Below are positions 19,911 through 19,914 of a stretch of 19,914 nt of DNA, piece after piece. The notes under the pieces are model-generated. The model worked only from the letters and a program-made list of their open reading frames with translations, had not been told where the DNA came from and searched no databases. Source of the DNA: CADEFF01 sp964569315 (GTDB lineage: Bacteria > Pseudomonadota > Alphaproteobacteria > Dongiales > Dongiaceae); NCBI GenBank assembly GCA_964569315.1, contig CAZMUZ010000068.1, positions 1-19,914 on the forward strand, read 5' to 3'. Every line of letters starts with the position of its first letter. Position 1 is the stretch's first letter. Position numbers and translations under genes: made by a program.

Positions 19911-19914
19911 CGTT

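Overview
The window is GC-rich and densely coded, with genes in overlapping or tightly spaced runs, and it reads as an alphaproteobacterial chromosome. Support for this comes from strong GC bias at third positions, a set of GGAAC-N17-xxTT promoter-like sites resembling the alphaproteobacterial general-stress (EcfG/RpoE2-type) consensus, and the gene families present (CsbD, PRC-barrel, HyuA/HyuB, LysR). A Rhodospirillales- or Hyphomicrobiales-like source is plausible but is inference. No tRNA, rRNA, insertion sequence, CRISPR array or phage gene was seen.

Region 1 (1-4888, minus strand) is one operon read leftward: a B12-binding small mutase subunit, a class I acyl-CoA ligase, a thiolase, a MeaB-type GTPase chaperone and the start of the large mutase subunit, which runs off the left edge (210 residues visible). 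Three of the four junctions overlap (4, 8 and 4 bp). The set looks like a route that activates an organic acid, rearranges its carbon skeleton with adenosylcobalamin and cleaves the product. The large subunit differs from classical methylmalonyl-CoA mutase at several residues of the CoA/substrate-binding segment, so its substrate should not be assumed.

Region 2 (4889-6091) holds a divergently transcribed LysR regulator and two short intergenic regions with inverted repeats that could be its operators.

Region 3 (6092-16460, plus strand) is a six-gene catabolic operon: HyuB and HyuA (ATP-dependent cyclic-amide hydrolase or carboxylase family), a fold-type IV aminotransferase, an SDR protein lacking the usual catalytic Tyr, a molybdenum-hydroxylase large subunit with no partner subunits nearby, and a dimethylglycine/sarcosine-dehydrogenase-like flavoprotein with a degenerate-looking folate domain. 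A 68-nt hairpin follows the last gene. Together regions 1-3 look like a pathway for a nitrogen-containing, possibly N-methylated cyclic compound whose carbon skeleton may be finished by the B12 mutase route. The exact substrate is unknown.

Region 4 (16543-19914) is a stress-type cluster: an iron superoxide dismutase, a glycine-zipper lipoprotein, a charged disordered small protein, CsbD, a 24-residue membrane peptide and a periplasmic PRC-barrel protein. GGAAC-N17-xxTT elements lie in front of five of these and once more at the right edge. Four of these six carry the identical -10 core CATT. Several factor-independent terminators separate the units.
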